In this document: piece after piece, positions 37,201 to 49,705 of the stretch
Position numbering within the stretch: position 1 is the stretch's first letter
Layout of the letters: each line of letters begins with the position of its first letter
NCBI GenBank assembly: GCA_030268105.1
Contig: BSDZ01000003.1
Span: forward strand, 6,782,501 to 6,846,500
Direction of reading: 5' to 3'
DNA from: Volvox africanus
Taxonomy: Eukaryota; Chlorophyta; Chlorophyceae; Chlamydomonadales; Volvocaceae
Length of the DNA stretch: 64,000 nucleotides
Translations under genes and position numbers: made by a program
Notes under the pieces: generated by a model
Told to the model about the DNA's origin: nothing
Database searches by the model: none
What the model saw: only the letters and a program-made list of their open reading frames with translations

Positions 37201-38306
37201 ACGGTTTACGACCCCATGTAATCGGTATGGCCGCATCGTTCGTTGCATGCCTGTGCATTCCGATCTGTCCCGATCAGGGGCTACGGTTGGACTACTGCCC
37301 AAACGCGGCGGATACCAGGGCATTAAGGCTGCTCTTCCGACGTGCGTACGCCATCGTGTGCAACGTCTCGCACTCGGAGGGCTCCACGGACGTCAGGGTG
37401 GTGTGCGAAGACGCGACAGCTGCCGGCTTCGACGCCCTGGCTCCCAGCATACAGGACTGCATCCGTAAGTCCCAGCAAACCCCTGGTCATGCAAGCTGCG
37501 TATACGCGCGTCAGAGTATGGCCCGCCATACTCCCTTTGTCCGCCCAGCCTTGCTTTGTTAAGTCTTTTCAAGTCTTGGCCGATAGTAGGGTGCAATCCT
37601 TCCTTCCACCTGCAATTCATGTCGTGAACCGCTCCGTCTGACAACCTCCATATTGAAGCGATATCCGACAGAGCGGATTAGCCGTGCGGGCCCCAACCTT
37701 GCATCTAACCCTAAAAGTCTCCATCCGTTCATCACAGGCCGCGGCCCTCCTCCCCACGCGCTGACCAGCCACGGCCTTGTGGCTTCGTTGGGTCCATTGC
37801 TTCCTTACCTTTCACTCTCCATCTTTTTCAATCCTCACTCCTGCATCACAGGCGCGTCATCGTCGGAGCTCAGCTGCACAATCCCCCGCACGCAGCTGCC
37901 GCTTCGCCTGGAGTTCATTTTGGAGCATCTTCAGCGCCTGTGTCGCATTGCCCGGCAACTCGAGAGCTGCTGGATGCGATTCAGTTGCATGCAGCGGCCG
38001 TGCGTGAAGGTACCGGTGCTGCAACAAGACTTCGACGAGCCCGCGCTAGTTCTGAGGTTCACCAATGCTGATACCATCACAGGCGTAACCATCCGCATGG
38101 CATGGTCCGAGGCGCTTCATTCCGACTACGTGAAGCCGCGGCTGAAGGTCGAGCTGACAAGCTTAGATCCACCGGAGACGCAACAGCAGTACTGCGACGC
38201 TCTGCTGGATACCGTCCTTAGTAAGCTGCCCGCTGGTAGGGACTATATCGAGACCGTTTGCTATGCGATGAGCGAGACGCTGCAAGTGGCTGCGGAAGGC
38301 GCGTAA
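31249..38306 (+). CDS. KNL1: Kinetochore scaffold protein, KNL1/Spc105/Spc7 homologue
   Basis: Exons: 31249-31278, 31310-31483, 31560-32205, 32353-32448, 32637-33309, 33717-34080, 34427-34678, 35189-35365, 35827-35922, 36164-36295, 36511-36678, a short exon near 37060-37095 (junctions uncertain), 37278-37464 and 37852-38306; about 1160 residues. Near the N-terminus is KRRVSFAPDDELETKHIF, containing the RVSF PP1-docking motif (31430-31441) in the setting typical of KNL1. A MELT-like MDLT follows (31722-31733). The middle is disordered, Ala- and Gln-rich. Exons 34427-36678 form the Spc7-type region starting EFLGLIDVSFINKICRETF, then long coiled coil. The last two exons fit the C-terminal RWD domain. 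KNL1 links centromeric Mis12/CENP-C layers to microtubules and recruits Bub1/Bub3 and PP1 for the spindle checkpoint. The first intron would be only 31 bases, so the 5' end is the weak point. Confidence 0.8.
33940..33960. repeat. CAG run coding poly-Gln in the KNL1 homologue
   Basis: A run of CAG codons encodes seven or so Gln within exon 33717-34080, in the disordered middle of the protein. Confidence 0.85.
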
Positions 38307-39827
38307 CAGCAGAAGGTGTATCGCAGCACGGCTGTCTGTTACGTGATGCACAAGACCGATGCACCGCATAGCGTCTGCAGCCGTGTGTGCGTGATGGCTG
38401 GGTACATAAGCGGGATGCACATACGATTGCACACTTTGCCGAATTGTACTACCCCGAGTTGCTCGGGGCACTGGGTTTCGCGCATGACCTTTGGGCCACC
38501 ATGGATTTGGGTTTATGGGATGGATGTAGACAAGTATATAATACGGGTATATGCTATGGATACGGGTTTTGCGCGATACAGTGCCCTGAAGGTGACGTAA
38601 AGCGGACGTTTGGTCGCGTGTCGGACCTAAAGAGCGCGTTCTGAAGAAATTTGTTTTTGTTATTGTACTTGCCGTCTGTGCCTTGCGTGGGCGACGAACG
38701 TACGCAACCTCTTGATTATTGTTCTGGGGACTCATGGAATGGGTTTCCGAAAGTTTCAAATCAGTGAGTGCTGGTTGTACCTTTATAACTCAGAACCTTG
38801 GAGAAGGGCAGTGTGCTTCGTGGTTTTGACCTATGGACCCCAAGACGGCAGGCACAACCGATGTACATCGGCGTAGCGGGCTTGGGGACACGTGGCAAGT
38901 CAGGCAAGCTGTGGTTACGGTAGAGTCGGGCGTGAAGGAACGCAAATGCTGAAAGGCATTTTATTATTGAATACTGATGATACATGAACGCTTTAAGGCG
39001 GTGTACAAATTAGTTTGTTTGCGTTTGCAGAATAATGTCGTGAGGTAAGCAGGAGTCTATGTTTACCCCGCACATGCGTTAGAAAAACTGGCGAAGGCCG
39101 TCAGCTTCCTTCTGGAACTACAAGCCATCATAATGCATAGCCGCCTCCAGCTAACTTCCCTAACAGCCTGCCTCTACCCTGCCTGTTGAATATTACTGCC
39201 CGAATGTTACCTTTTATCATATGAAATTCTCCTGTCCCTCTTCTGGCAAACAGTCCGTGAATGCGTGAAATGAAGATTCATAGAAACCGAATGAAACGCA
39301 GTTACATATGCCGTATCCGTGTTGGCTGCTTGACAGTCCAAAAAGTGCCTGCAACATGTGAACTGTGCGGGGCCGTTCCCCCTTCCGCAAAATAATCGTA
39401 GATTTAAAAGGTTGATTTCATGAATTTTATCACCATTATATTATGGTTTATGGACTTACAAAAGAAACATAAAGTGCGACTGCGTACGTTTGGCCGACCT
39501 TGTTGCATTCAATCTTTTGCATTAACAATGCCGCTCCGACGTAGAAGCAGGGTAGAAGCAGATAACATTAAGGATACCTATATGGATATTCTTTCCACAC
39601 GAAAAGGTGCGAAAGGGTGAAGTTGACATTGTTCTGTATATGCTGCCGTACGTTTGCATATTGCAAACATGAGATGCCTTAGAGGATGGTATCTTGCATC
39701 GCGGCATCTATCTCGTCGCATATATAGAAAACGTTATATCGATTAATGGTAGCATAGAAAGCTTGGATAGCATCTGGCTTTCCTTTCTTGTTGCTGTGTC
39801 CCTTCGCGGGGCTGCATTGCGGTAAAC
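38307..39827. other. Spacer between the KNL1 homologue and the Ca2+-ATPase
   Basis: The first part should be the KNL1 3' untranslated region; a frame at 38387-38644 is open but carries no recognisable domain. From about 39180 the sequence becomes AT-rich, and the promoter of the Ca2+-ATPase is expected near 39600-39827. Nothing else is recognisable. Confidence 0.45.
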
Positions 39828-42800
39828 ATGGCGGCCGTCGGGAAGGGGGATGTAGAGGCGCCCCTTCCTGCAACATTTCCATATGATGTTACTGAGGAGC
39901 AGCTGCTAGCCATGAATGAGGTAATTTGTTGCAAGCGTGGGCCTCGTGTGCGTGGTCTTCCTCATCAAGATTCTTACCCGAATTGAATATTCAGGCGAAA
40001 GATACAGCAGCGTTAAAAGATATAGGCGGGGCACAAGGACTTGCGAAAAAACTTCTCTCTGACCTGCACAAAGGTCTCGACCCTCACGGTCAAGGACTGG
40101 CGTCCATTGAAGCGCACGCCGAGGCTTACGGCATCAATAGGTTTGCAGAGGTGCCTCCTAAGTCGGTAAGAAACCATGACCTTTGCTTGCGCCCAGGAAA
40201 TGCGAATTGCGCGTGACGTCTTACTGCTGTGTGACTTGCTACAGTTTTTAGCACTGGTTTGGGGCAACCTTCAAGACCCTGTCATCATCATCCTTATCCT
40301 AGCTGCGCTGGTGAGTCCTGTAGCTGCATGTAACCTTCCCGTTTCGGTCACCGGTATGGCTAAGGACCCTATATGCGTTCCCAGGTTTCGACTATACTTG
40401 GAGCTGCGATTACAGAGCAACGAAAACATGGAGAATGGATTGAAGGCGTAGCTATCTGGGTGGCCATTGTTATCGTTGTATCTGTCAGTAAGTCAGGGAC
40501 AATGTGTTTCCGCGCCATTCCTATTGACCTTGGGACTGCTGGAAGCGGTTGACTCGGTACCCCTGGGGCTAGGCTTGCCCTGCCCAACAACATGTCGCGT
40601 TGGCCTGACGTCCGATTGTCTGCCAAACAACCTTGGGAAATTACCACAGGCGCTGGTAATGATTACCAGAAAGACAAGCAGTTCCGGAAGCTCAATGCCC
40701 AGAAAGATGTAATTATGGTGAAGGTCGTGCGCGGAGGTCACACAGAGCTGGTCGAAAATACGGAGCTAGTCGTTGGCGATGTGTACCTTTTAGACACAGG
40801 AGACAAAGTCGTCGCAGATGGCATCTGCTTCGATAGCCAGGGTCTTGTCGTGGACGAGGCCTCCTTGACTGGCGAGTCCGACCCCATCAAAAAAAATCCC
40901 GAGGATGACTGCTGGGTTCGCTCAGGGACGCAGGTGTGTTCACTCCTCCAGGCACGGCCCCACCGGCGCTAGGATGCAGCTGGACTGCGTAACTCTTGTG
41001 GCTCCGTGCAGGGGCGGGTCGGTTCACAAAAACATACAACCCTATAAACATACACACACAACTCTGTTATTTTTTAGAAATATAGGGGCGGGGTTTCTAA
41101 TGTTTGTATGTGCACCCCATCCTCTTTAGATCACGGAGGGCAGCGGCAAGCTGCTGGTCGTCGCGGTGGGCGAGAATTCAGAATGGGGCAAAACCATGGC
41201 GCTTGTGGGCGAGGCCGGTGATGACGAGACGCCGCTGCAAGTGAAGCTAACCTGGGTGGCGAGCACTGTGGGCAAAATTGGTTTCGGGGTGGCCATTTGC
41301 TGCTTTGCCGCCTTGCTGATCAAGTGAGGACGCTGCAGGGTTTGGGGCCGGATGTGGGAAAGGGGTGGGGGCTGGTGGGGGAATTCAGGGTGCTAGGAAA
41401 AACAACGCACCTGGTTTCAGGAACTCGCGGTTGCTCCCTACGCGCGCGGGTTCTAGGACGCTCGTTTTGCTGTGTGCTTGGAAAAAGGCTGGGCTGGATC
41501 GACAGGTGAAACGGCGTCCGAGTCCGGGCGAAGGGTGAGCTGAAGCGGACTGGTGGGATGTGAAATGGCTTATGGGGTTGTACTTGCGAAGGGAACCTAG
41601 CAGGGAAACGGGAAAGGAGGGTGGAGACTATGGACGAAAAGTAGGAACTGAGAGAGCTCGGACGTAAAGCTGTGCACTGAGCTGCAGCAGAGGAAAGTCG
41701 GACATTGGCAAGACGAAACAGCGAGACACGAGCAGAGAGGGGGTCCCTGGAGCTCACGTGCACGTGCATCTGAAATCCCACAATTCTTGCCATGATTTGC
41801 CTTTCCTGGGTTATGGATCACTTCAGCTCCGGAGTGTGTCGCTGCTCCCTGGTGCCATTGTGGCGGGCAGAGGCCTCACCTCATCCAACTCCCACGCACG
41901 CGGTGTGGGGAAGGGCCGGTTAGGGTGGCTTTTTAGACTGCCCAGTTCATGAACATTCGGAACGGTTCCGCACAGACGGGATCTTCGTTTAGAGTACGTG
42001 AGCGCCTCGTTTCCCTCGCCCCTCCTGGTTTGCGGCTCGTGTGTGTGGTCCCCAGATGGTGCATCATCAACAAGGGCTTTCCCCTGAAGAAGATCAACCA
42101 GAACGGCCCCATCCAGTTCTTCCTGTACTCCGTGACCATTATCGTGGTGGCGGTGCCGGAGGGATTGCCATTGGCGGTGACCATCTCACTGGCGTACTCG
42201 ATGAAGAAGATGTTTAAGGGTGGGTAATGATTGCTTCGAGGGGCGCGAGGGGACGTGGGGCCGGGAGGAAGATATGGTTGTGTTGGTTGCATGGTGAAGG
42301 GATGCCGCGCCTAAGGAGCTGCGCACGGAGGGGGCCAGGAATGGGGGCATAACGACGGCTTTGTGCGGGGTAGGCTGGAATCCTAAGAGCGAGGCCGGCT
42401 GCAAGGTGCCTGGGAGCCATCTGTGCCGGTACTGGCAGAGTGTGTCTGGGAACACGTGTGGGTATTTTCCTTTGCGGATCCGGGTAGGGAGAGATAAGAC
42501 GCCTGCCCTTGAGTGCGAGGAATGCACCACCATCACCACCACTAATGTTTGCCTTTTACGGGGCCATGAAACGCAAAAAACTCCTTTTGCTGTCCTCCGA
42601 CTCGCCTTTCACGTCACGACATTTGCTACGCGCGCAGACAACAACTTCGTCCGGGTGCTGGCGGCGTGCGAGACGATGGGTGGCGCCACGGCTATCTGTT
42701 CCGACAAGACGGGCACACTCACCGAGAACCGCATGACGGTGGTGGAGGGCTGGTTCGCCGGCAAGGTCTTTGATCATTGCCCCCAGCCGGAGGAGCTGCC

Positions 42801-45800
42801 GCGGGACGTCTGTGATGAACTGAAACTCAATTGCTCGCTCAACTCGAAGGCTCATGTGCTGGAGCACGGCAATAAGATTGACTTTGTGGGCAACCGCACC
42901 GAGTGCGCTTTGCTCATGATGGTGAAGAACTGGGGCTGCGATTACGCCAATGTACGGGATGAGTACGATGCCAGCGTGTACAAGGTACGGGTCCCTGCCA
43001 GACAATGGCGCGAGGATGGCCGGGTGGACGAATGTGGTAGACTATGATTTGTGGATTGGAATGATTTCATCAGGACATTGTGAGGTCCTACGTTGGGAGG
43101 TGGATTCTTTAAGGTTACGGCAAGGTAGGGGGGAAGTGGTGGCGATGACTCAGGAGAAAAAGGAGGAGTAGGATAATTTCAGGATGGGCCGAGTACAGAC
43201 TGGTAATTGGTAAGCCAACGTGCGGAAGGGCACCGATGTGCGCCAAGTGGAAGAAATGGCCCCGCTGCTGCTGCAGCAGCAAGAGCAGGGAGAGCGGAAG
43301 GGAGAGCAGGACGAGGTGATAGCAGCAGCGGTAGAGGAGGGATGGAAGGAGAAATGGAGACCCTATCGCTGCTGCTGTTTTGCTACAGCAGCAGAAGGTA
43401 GAGAGTAGCTGGAGCATCGGGGGTGCTATAAACAGAACGAACCACGACGAGCTGGCGGAGCGGCCCACAATCGGGGCACCGCCTCCTCGCAGTGCGCGTC
43501 CCGACCAGCAGCAGTGGTTGCCGACAGCTGCACCGTTGGTTGGGGCCGAACATTAATCAATGGACTGGTAATACCGCAACATATACATGCTGTGGCTGGC
43601 GGCAGCACCGACCAACAGCACCACGCAGCGGCCGGGGGAAAGCAGGCGTGCCTCCAGAAAAGAACAGGGAGCCGGGCGGGGCCAACGAAGCCAACAAATG
43701 GCCGCACCAGGATTGGAGCAGTTGGGCAGCTCCTGAATCATCCTTGCCGCTTCACAACACATTTATCATATATTTGGATATGGCCTGATTTGCCTGTATT
43801 CGTCTATCCATGGATTGTGATTTCGTCCTGTCCCCTCTCATAACCCCCATCCGCTCTCTCTTGCTTGGCTCCGCTGCCGTTCCCTTATTCAGGTCTTCGG
43901 CTTCTCCTCGACCAAGAAGATGGCCTCCGTTACGATCAAATTCGCCGACAAGTTCCGCCATTACAATAAGGGCGCGGCGGAGTGGGTGCTCAAGCGCTGT
44001 ACGTCTATGTATGACGGTTCCCGCATCGTGGAGATGACGGAGGTGGAGCGTGCCAAGTTACTGGAGACCGTCACCAGCATGGCGAAGCGCGGCCTGCGGT
44101 GCATCTGCCTCGCTTACACCGACTACCCCCTCGTAGACGACAGCCGGCCACAGGACTTCTTCGAGGACTCCGATTACCTGGATCGCAACCTGGTCGCAAT
44201 GGCGATCGTGGGCATCAAGGATCCCGTGCGCAAGGAGGTACCGGAGGCGGTGCGCGTGTGTCAACGTGCTGGTATTGTCGTGCGTATGGTTACCGGGGAT
44301 AACATCCACACAGCGCAGCATATCGCCCGGGAGTGCGGCATTCTGACAGAAGATTCCATCGCATTGGAAGGGCCGGACTTCCGCAGAATGGCAGCACCGG
44401 AACTGCTGCCTCTGTTGCCCAAGCTGCGCGTGTTGGCGCGCTCGTCGCCTGAGGATAAGCTGACGCTGGTGATGATGCTTAAGCAGCAGGGCGAGGTGGT
44501 GGCAGTGACGGGTGACGGCACGAACGATGCGCCGGCGCTGAAGGAGAGCGACGTGGGCCTAGCCATGGGTATTGCCGGTGAGGTTGGAAGGCGGGGGAGT
44601 TACGAAGAGGGTGGGGATGAACATCAGGGTGATGCTGAGGGTGATCAACTAGGGTCTGGAAACCAGTGTGGAGAAATGACTTTACGAAGGGACGTTACAT
44701 TGTGTGTGCATGTGCAAATGCAAATTTTGCGTACATTGTGTATGTATGCGAGCTAAGTGAATGTGATTTTGTGTATATCCACTGTCTTAGTCGAAAGCAA
44801 AGAGGAGGGAAAGAGGTTATGGAGGAGAAGTGGGAGAGGGCCACGGAGCGGCAATTTCGCCGAGAATGAGCCTTCTGTTAAAAAGTCTCCGAAACCTTAA
44901 TTTAATTTGTAGCCCCTAAAGCATGTACGTCAGGAAAGAAAGAGCCAGTAAAATGAGGAGGCGAAAAGTATAACTATGTCGTGAATAACTACGTTCAATT
45001 TCTCCGAAGATTATAATTCTGTCATTATGTGGGGCATGTTTTACTGTGTCAGGCACGGAGGTGGCCAAGGAGGCGGCCGACATCGTCATTCTGGACGACA
45101 ACTTCTCCTCCATCGTAAAGTCGGTGCTATGGGGCCGCTCCGTGTTCACTAACATCCGCAAGTTCTTAATGTTCCAGTTGACGGTGAACTTCGTGGCGCT
45201 GGTCATTGCGTTCTTTGGCGCCGTCATCGATGGCCACGAGCCCCTCAATGTGCTGCAGCTGCTGTGGGTCAACCTCATCATGGTGCGTCTTATTGTGGGT
45301 TAACCTCAGCATGGTCGTGAGTCTATGGTTGCCCGGGGCTGAAACCTTCAAACCTTAAGGCCACGATCCCTGCTATCGGGTCGTAAAGAGGGGCTTGGAT
45401 TACTTGATGCAGCATTGATTTGGATACTTGCTGCTTGGTGTAAAAGCTTTTCCTGAGAACGTGATACAGCTCGTAGTGGAAACTAATTCGGAAAGCCGTT
45501 TTTTCCCGCCTTCCCCGCCGGTTGGAACAGGACACGATGGGTGCGTTGGCTCTGGCAACTGAGGACCCCAATCCTGAGCTGCTGCTCATGAAGCCCTATG
45601 GCCGTACGGAGAACCTCATCACGCGCATCATGTGGAAGCACATTTTGGTGCAGGGCTTTTATCAGCTGTTCTGGATGTTCCTCATCCTGTACGGGGTGCC
45701 CACGTTCTTTAAAGCGGCCAAGTTCAACCACCGCTACGACATTGAGCCACGCCAGGATTTCTGGTTGCGAGAGTGCATGAACGACCTGAATGACGGCAGC

Positions 45801-46556
45801 TACAAGAGCGTGACCCAGATGTGCAATATTATGAATGTTTGCGGCTTTCCGTATAACAAAGGTTGGTTAGGCAACGACCTTTTCCCCCCCAACTGTGTGC
45901 TGAATGACTTGTGGAGAAATCGAACCACATCTGGTTTGGATATCGAAGATGCACGCACGGCCATGTGCGATTATGGTTCCACCTCTGGCGCTAAGTGCGA
46001 CCTGTACACGTCCTGGGAAAGAGCAGAGAAGGTTATGAAGGATGGATACGAGACCCACACGGACGATGAGTACAGGCCGACGCTATCTATCCTTTTCAAC
46101 GCTTTTATATTTTGCCAGATCTTCAACGAAATTAATGCGCGCCGGATTAATGACGAGTACACCATTTTCGTCGGACTTTTCCGTAATCCCATTTTCCTGG
46201 GCGTGATACTCATCACCGTCGTCTTCCAGATCATTATTATCAACGTCCCCTTCGTCAACAGCAAGTTTTTCAAGGTTCAGCGGCTCACAGGCCTGGAGTG
46301 GCTTATCACCGTCGCGATTGGTTTCGGCGCCATACCACTCAGCTTCCTCACCCGCCTTATCAGCAAGGTGCTGCCGGAAAACTGCTTGCGTGGCACCCGC
46401 GTGCACGCAAGCACAGGTCGATCGCTGTCCGGCAAGCCAAACAGCCGTACAGTTTCAGGCGCTAGTCGTACAACCTCAGGCGCGCGCACGGTTTCAGGCG
46501 GACGCGCTGCCTCAGGCGGAGTGCAGAATCATTACCCAAAGAAATCGGCTTCCTGA
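39828..46556 (+). CDS. P-type calcium-transporting ATPase, plasma-membrane type (P2B/PMCA)
   Basis: Eleven exons: 39828-39920, 39995-40165, 40245-40310, 40385-40487, 40650-40933, 41130-41323, 42056-42219, 42638-42984, 43893-44577, 45053-45282 and 45531-46556; phases agree and give 1120 residues, normal for the family. It pumps Ca2+ out of the cytosol at the cost of ATP. Landmarks: actuator TGES ([11 protein letters not shown], exon 5), PEGLPLAV in TM4 (338-345), phosphorylation site [11 protein letters not shown] with Asp381, KGAAEWVL (about 500-507) and hinge TGDGTNDAP (about 680-688). Ten membrane segments fit. The N-terminus ([20 protein letters not shown], then [14 protein letters not shown]) is PMCA-like. 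The loop between TM7 and TM8 is about 115 residues with six Cys, unusually long. The tail after TM10 is basic and Ser/Thr/Gly-rich; a calmodulin site there is possible but not shown. Confidence 0.93.
43207..43408 (+). other. Open low-complexity stretch inside a Ca2+-ATPase intron
   Basis: Within the 908-base intron between exons 42638-42984 and 43893-44577, one frame is open and reads like charged coding sequence ([20 protein letters not shown]). A possible acceptor and donor flank it, but both would leave phase 1, while the neighbouring exons join in phase 0. Skipping it gives a continuous ATPase, so it is probably intronic. Confidence 0.25.
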
Positions 46557-49500
46557 GGGGCCTTTTGTGGCCGCGGCGATGACTTGGCTGACAAGTTGAC
46601 GTGTGGCACCTGGGCGCCCTGGTGAAAGGGTTGATGGGCTCCAGCCAAGCTGTGTGCGTTGTGTGGGATTTACCTTTTGCAGTCTTGTGACGTCCTCGTC
46701 AGTGGGAGATGAATAACGGTGAAAATCTACAGGTGCTGAACCGGGCTGGGCGGTCGACGCTGACCCATCGGCGTACTGATGGCCGTGCTTCACCTACCGA
46801 CAGATAACCCGTGGGCCACTCAACGACACGAGGTGTGTGCATGTTGGACTGAGGCTCCTGTGTCTTCAATTGCGCTGGTTTACGACATGCAATCGTGACC
46901 CTTCTGGTCTGATGGCAGCCAGGGAGAGAGGCTTTGCACGCTGCCGCTGCCATTGCTACTGCCGCTGCTGTTGCCGAGGCACGTGAACCTCAGGGAGAAA
47001 TAGCCTCCTAAGTTGACGGCTCACCTCTCGGCTCAATAAAAGACGACGTGACTCTTATAAAACTGCACGGACACTGGCACCCATACCGTATTCAGACACG
47101 CATATTGTGGACATAAAGCTCCCGTTCTGGTGCGTGTGTGATCCACGCATGTGGAGGGCGAGGATATGGCATTGAGGGGCTCAGTGATTGTGGCTTCTGC
47201 AACTTGAGGGACGGATATTGCCGCTGCGATAGCAACAGCAACATCATACAACTACTAAGAGCAACAATGGACTTCCAGAGAGGCAGATAGGGGGCTACAC
47301 ATTTCTCTATGCGTATTACTGCGTACAGGACCAATAGTCTGGGTTGCCGTTCTTCCGTTCTCCCCTCTCTCTGCTCGAGAGACGTCGTGCAAGGCTGAGT
47401 AGAAGGAGGAGAGAAGGCAGGGGGTGTCCCGAGGGGCTGCCGGGAGCGGCAATCCGCTTCTCCCTCGTGGGCAGGCAGCCTCCCTCTCCAACTACCTAGG
47501 GAGAAGGATGTGAGGGTGAGCACCTCCTCAGGGGCTGTTTGCCGGTCTTGGCAGCGGAAGTTTGAATAGCACACTGTTAAGGGGAAAAGGGCGGCAGTCA
47601 CGGTGAGATGGATAGAGCAGTCTTGGAGATCCTTGGCACTTAGCATTAAGAGTGGGCGTGCAAATGTGCGTTGTCGGAGTCTTGTTTCTGTGGGGGTGCG
47701 TGTGGAGTATAGGTCCGGTTCAGTGAGAGCGGCTCCACGACTCACTGTCGCTGCTGGGTGAACGGCAGCCTACTCCACCGATGCCCGCCCGCCCGCGCCC
47801 GCGTGCGTCATGCGTGTTGAAGAGGGGCAGAGAGAAAGTGTATTTGTTGATGTTGGATGTACCTATAGCTGTTCTCGTAGTGCGGAACGACAATGTGAAA
47901 TTCAATCTCATATAAGTCTAAAACTTTCATATAAGTCTAAAACTTCGTGGACAGTGAACATGTTACTTATATACATGGAGTATGCGTGGGCGTAACCGTG
48001 TGGAATTCAAGTTGTACAAAAGGGGGTGGGTAAATGAGTGCAGTCAGACGCGGTGGCGGTTCGTGAGGTACACGCAGGATATGCACCAAAGGTTTCTTTT
48101 GCATATTCTGTGAGTTGCGCACACCGAGTAAAGTGCTCGCACAGGATAGTCCCAATACCAGGTTTTATGCGCTTTAGTTCCAAGGAACGTGAGGCCCCTT
48201 CCTCTACAGGCGGGTGGTGCTATGAGGACAGCAGGACAGAGATATGACACAGGCGATGAGACGCACAGTGTGCCTCTTCATGATGACCGTGTTTGTTACG
48301 ACTTGACGTACAGCCTCACGGCCAAAGACACTGACAAGCTCTTGCCGAATAGGCAAGTACGTACGTCAACACCATATATTGGGTTTCGGAAGGGCATGCA
48401 CGGGTGAGTGTCGTGGGGATTTTGCCCCGCCTCCACTTTTCACTTGTCACAGCGAGTGATATGAGATTGTGTGTGTATTTCCGTGTGTTTCGCCTGGTGC
48501 TCCTGCGGGGTGGATTTCCCGACAAGAGCATAACACATACGGTACTGCGCGGCTTGTTGGTTGCCGTGTTGGAGGGCGATCAAAGGTTGTCCATGAGATG
48601 CGGTGGCAATCCATCTGTCTGCTCATTACTTAGTACATTTTGGGGAGTATGTTGTTGATGATGATGCAGGGGTTATGATTGGACTGCACGACGAGGCCGA
48701 AATAATGGTGTTGGGCAGCGTGGGTGTGGGTCTAACCCCTCCTCTATCCCTGTCCCGCTACAGCCCCCGGACCCTGAATTAGTGCAACGGCGCCAGTGCT
48801 GTGCAATGTGGCAGTCGACGTTCATGCAACCACCTCCAAGCTGAGGACAATTAGCTCGCCGACACCTTGAGAAGTAGCGTTTGTGTATGTGCGATGTGAG
48901 CATTTGCGTGCTTTACTCTACTTATTTGCATGGCTTGCTGGATTGCATGTTGGGACATGTTGTTGGGGGGTCGGGGTAAGAGACCGGGAAGGCAGGGAGG
49001 GCGGCATTTATGAAATCGAGGCGGGGGGAGCCGGGGACCAGACATGGGCGCATTGTTGGCATCATCCTACATCACGTTGCGCGCTTGCATGTGTATGCGT
49101 GTGTACGTGTGATTGTTTGGAGCCCCGTTTCCTGCAGCGGTGCCTCCAGCGGGGAGGGGGTGGTAAGAGAGGAATGGGGAGGGGCCGGGTTCTCACATCA
49201 ACGACGCAAACAGCGGTTGCCTGTTCAGCGTTGCCGTGTGCGGCAACAAATAGTAATTGAAGGGCGCGGTGCAGCGATTCGGCAGCGAGCATATCTTGCG
49301 ACTGCTTTTCCTACTTATATCGCATGCAACCTGTGGAACGCAGAATGCTATTCTACGGGATGCATAAGTTTTCTTTGCACCTTATATGCGGTCTTCTAGC
49401 GAATTCATGTGTATGTGAGAGACTGCGTAATTTAAATACCAGTATAAATAAAACGCCTCGTTCCTTGCCACGAACGCTCTGGTAGTACGACGTCAGTTAA

Positions 49501-49705
49501 CTGAGCCTGCAATCGGACTGGGGATTGTATGATGGACGGGTTATCCCCTGTAACGTCGAGACGCGGACACGCCTTCCATACCTTGCACGCTGAGCGCGCG
49601 TGAAATGAGTTTTTCGTCCCAGCGGCACCAGCTTGATCTGAAGGATTGCTTATAGCAGGATAAAGTTAACCACATATATTGCGCCTAAGGCAGCGCAATC
49701 CCTGA
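46557..49705. other. Spacer between the Ca2+-ATPase and the PAF-acetylhydrolase-like gene
   Basis: No exon chain was recognised. A 217-codon frame on the minus strand (47745-47092) has no domain and weak composition support. A tandem pair of an 18-base AT-rich unit (CATATAAGTCTAAAACTT) lies near 47909-47947. Confidence 0.45.

Noticed and set aside
38387..38644. 85-codon frame after the KNL1 stop with protein-like composition
   Set aside because: It has no recognisable domain, no splice link to neighbours and lies where the 3' untranslated region is expected.
47092..47745. 217-codon minus-strand ORF
   Set aside because: Composition is unlike the real exons here and no family resemblance was seen; kept only as part of the spacer note.
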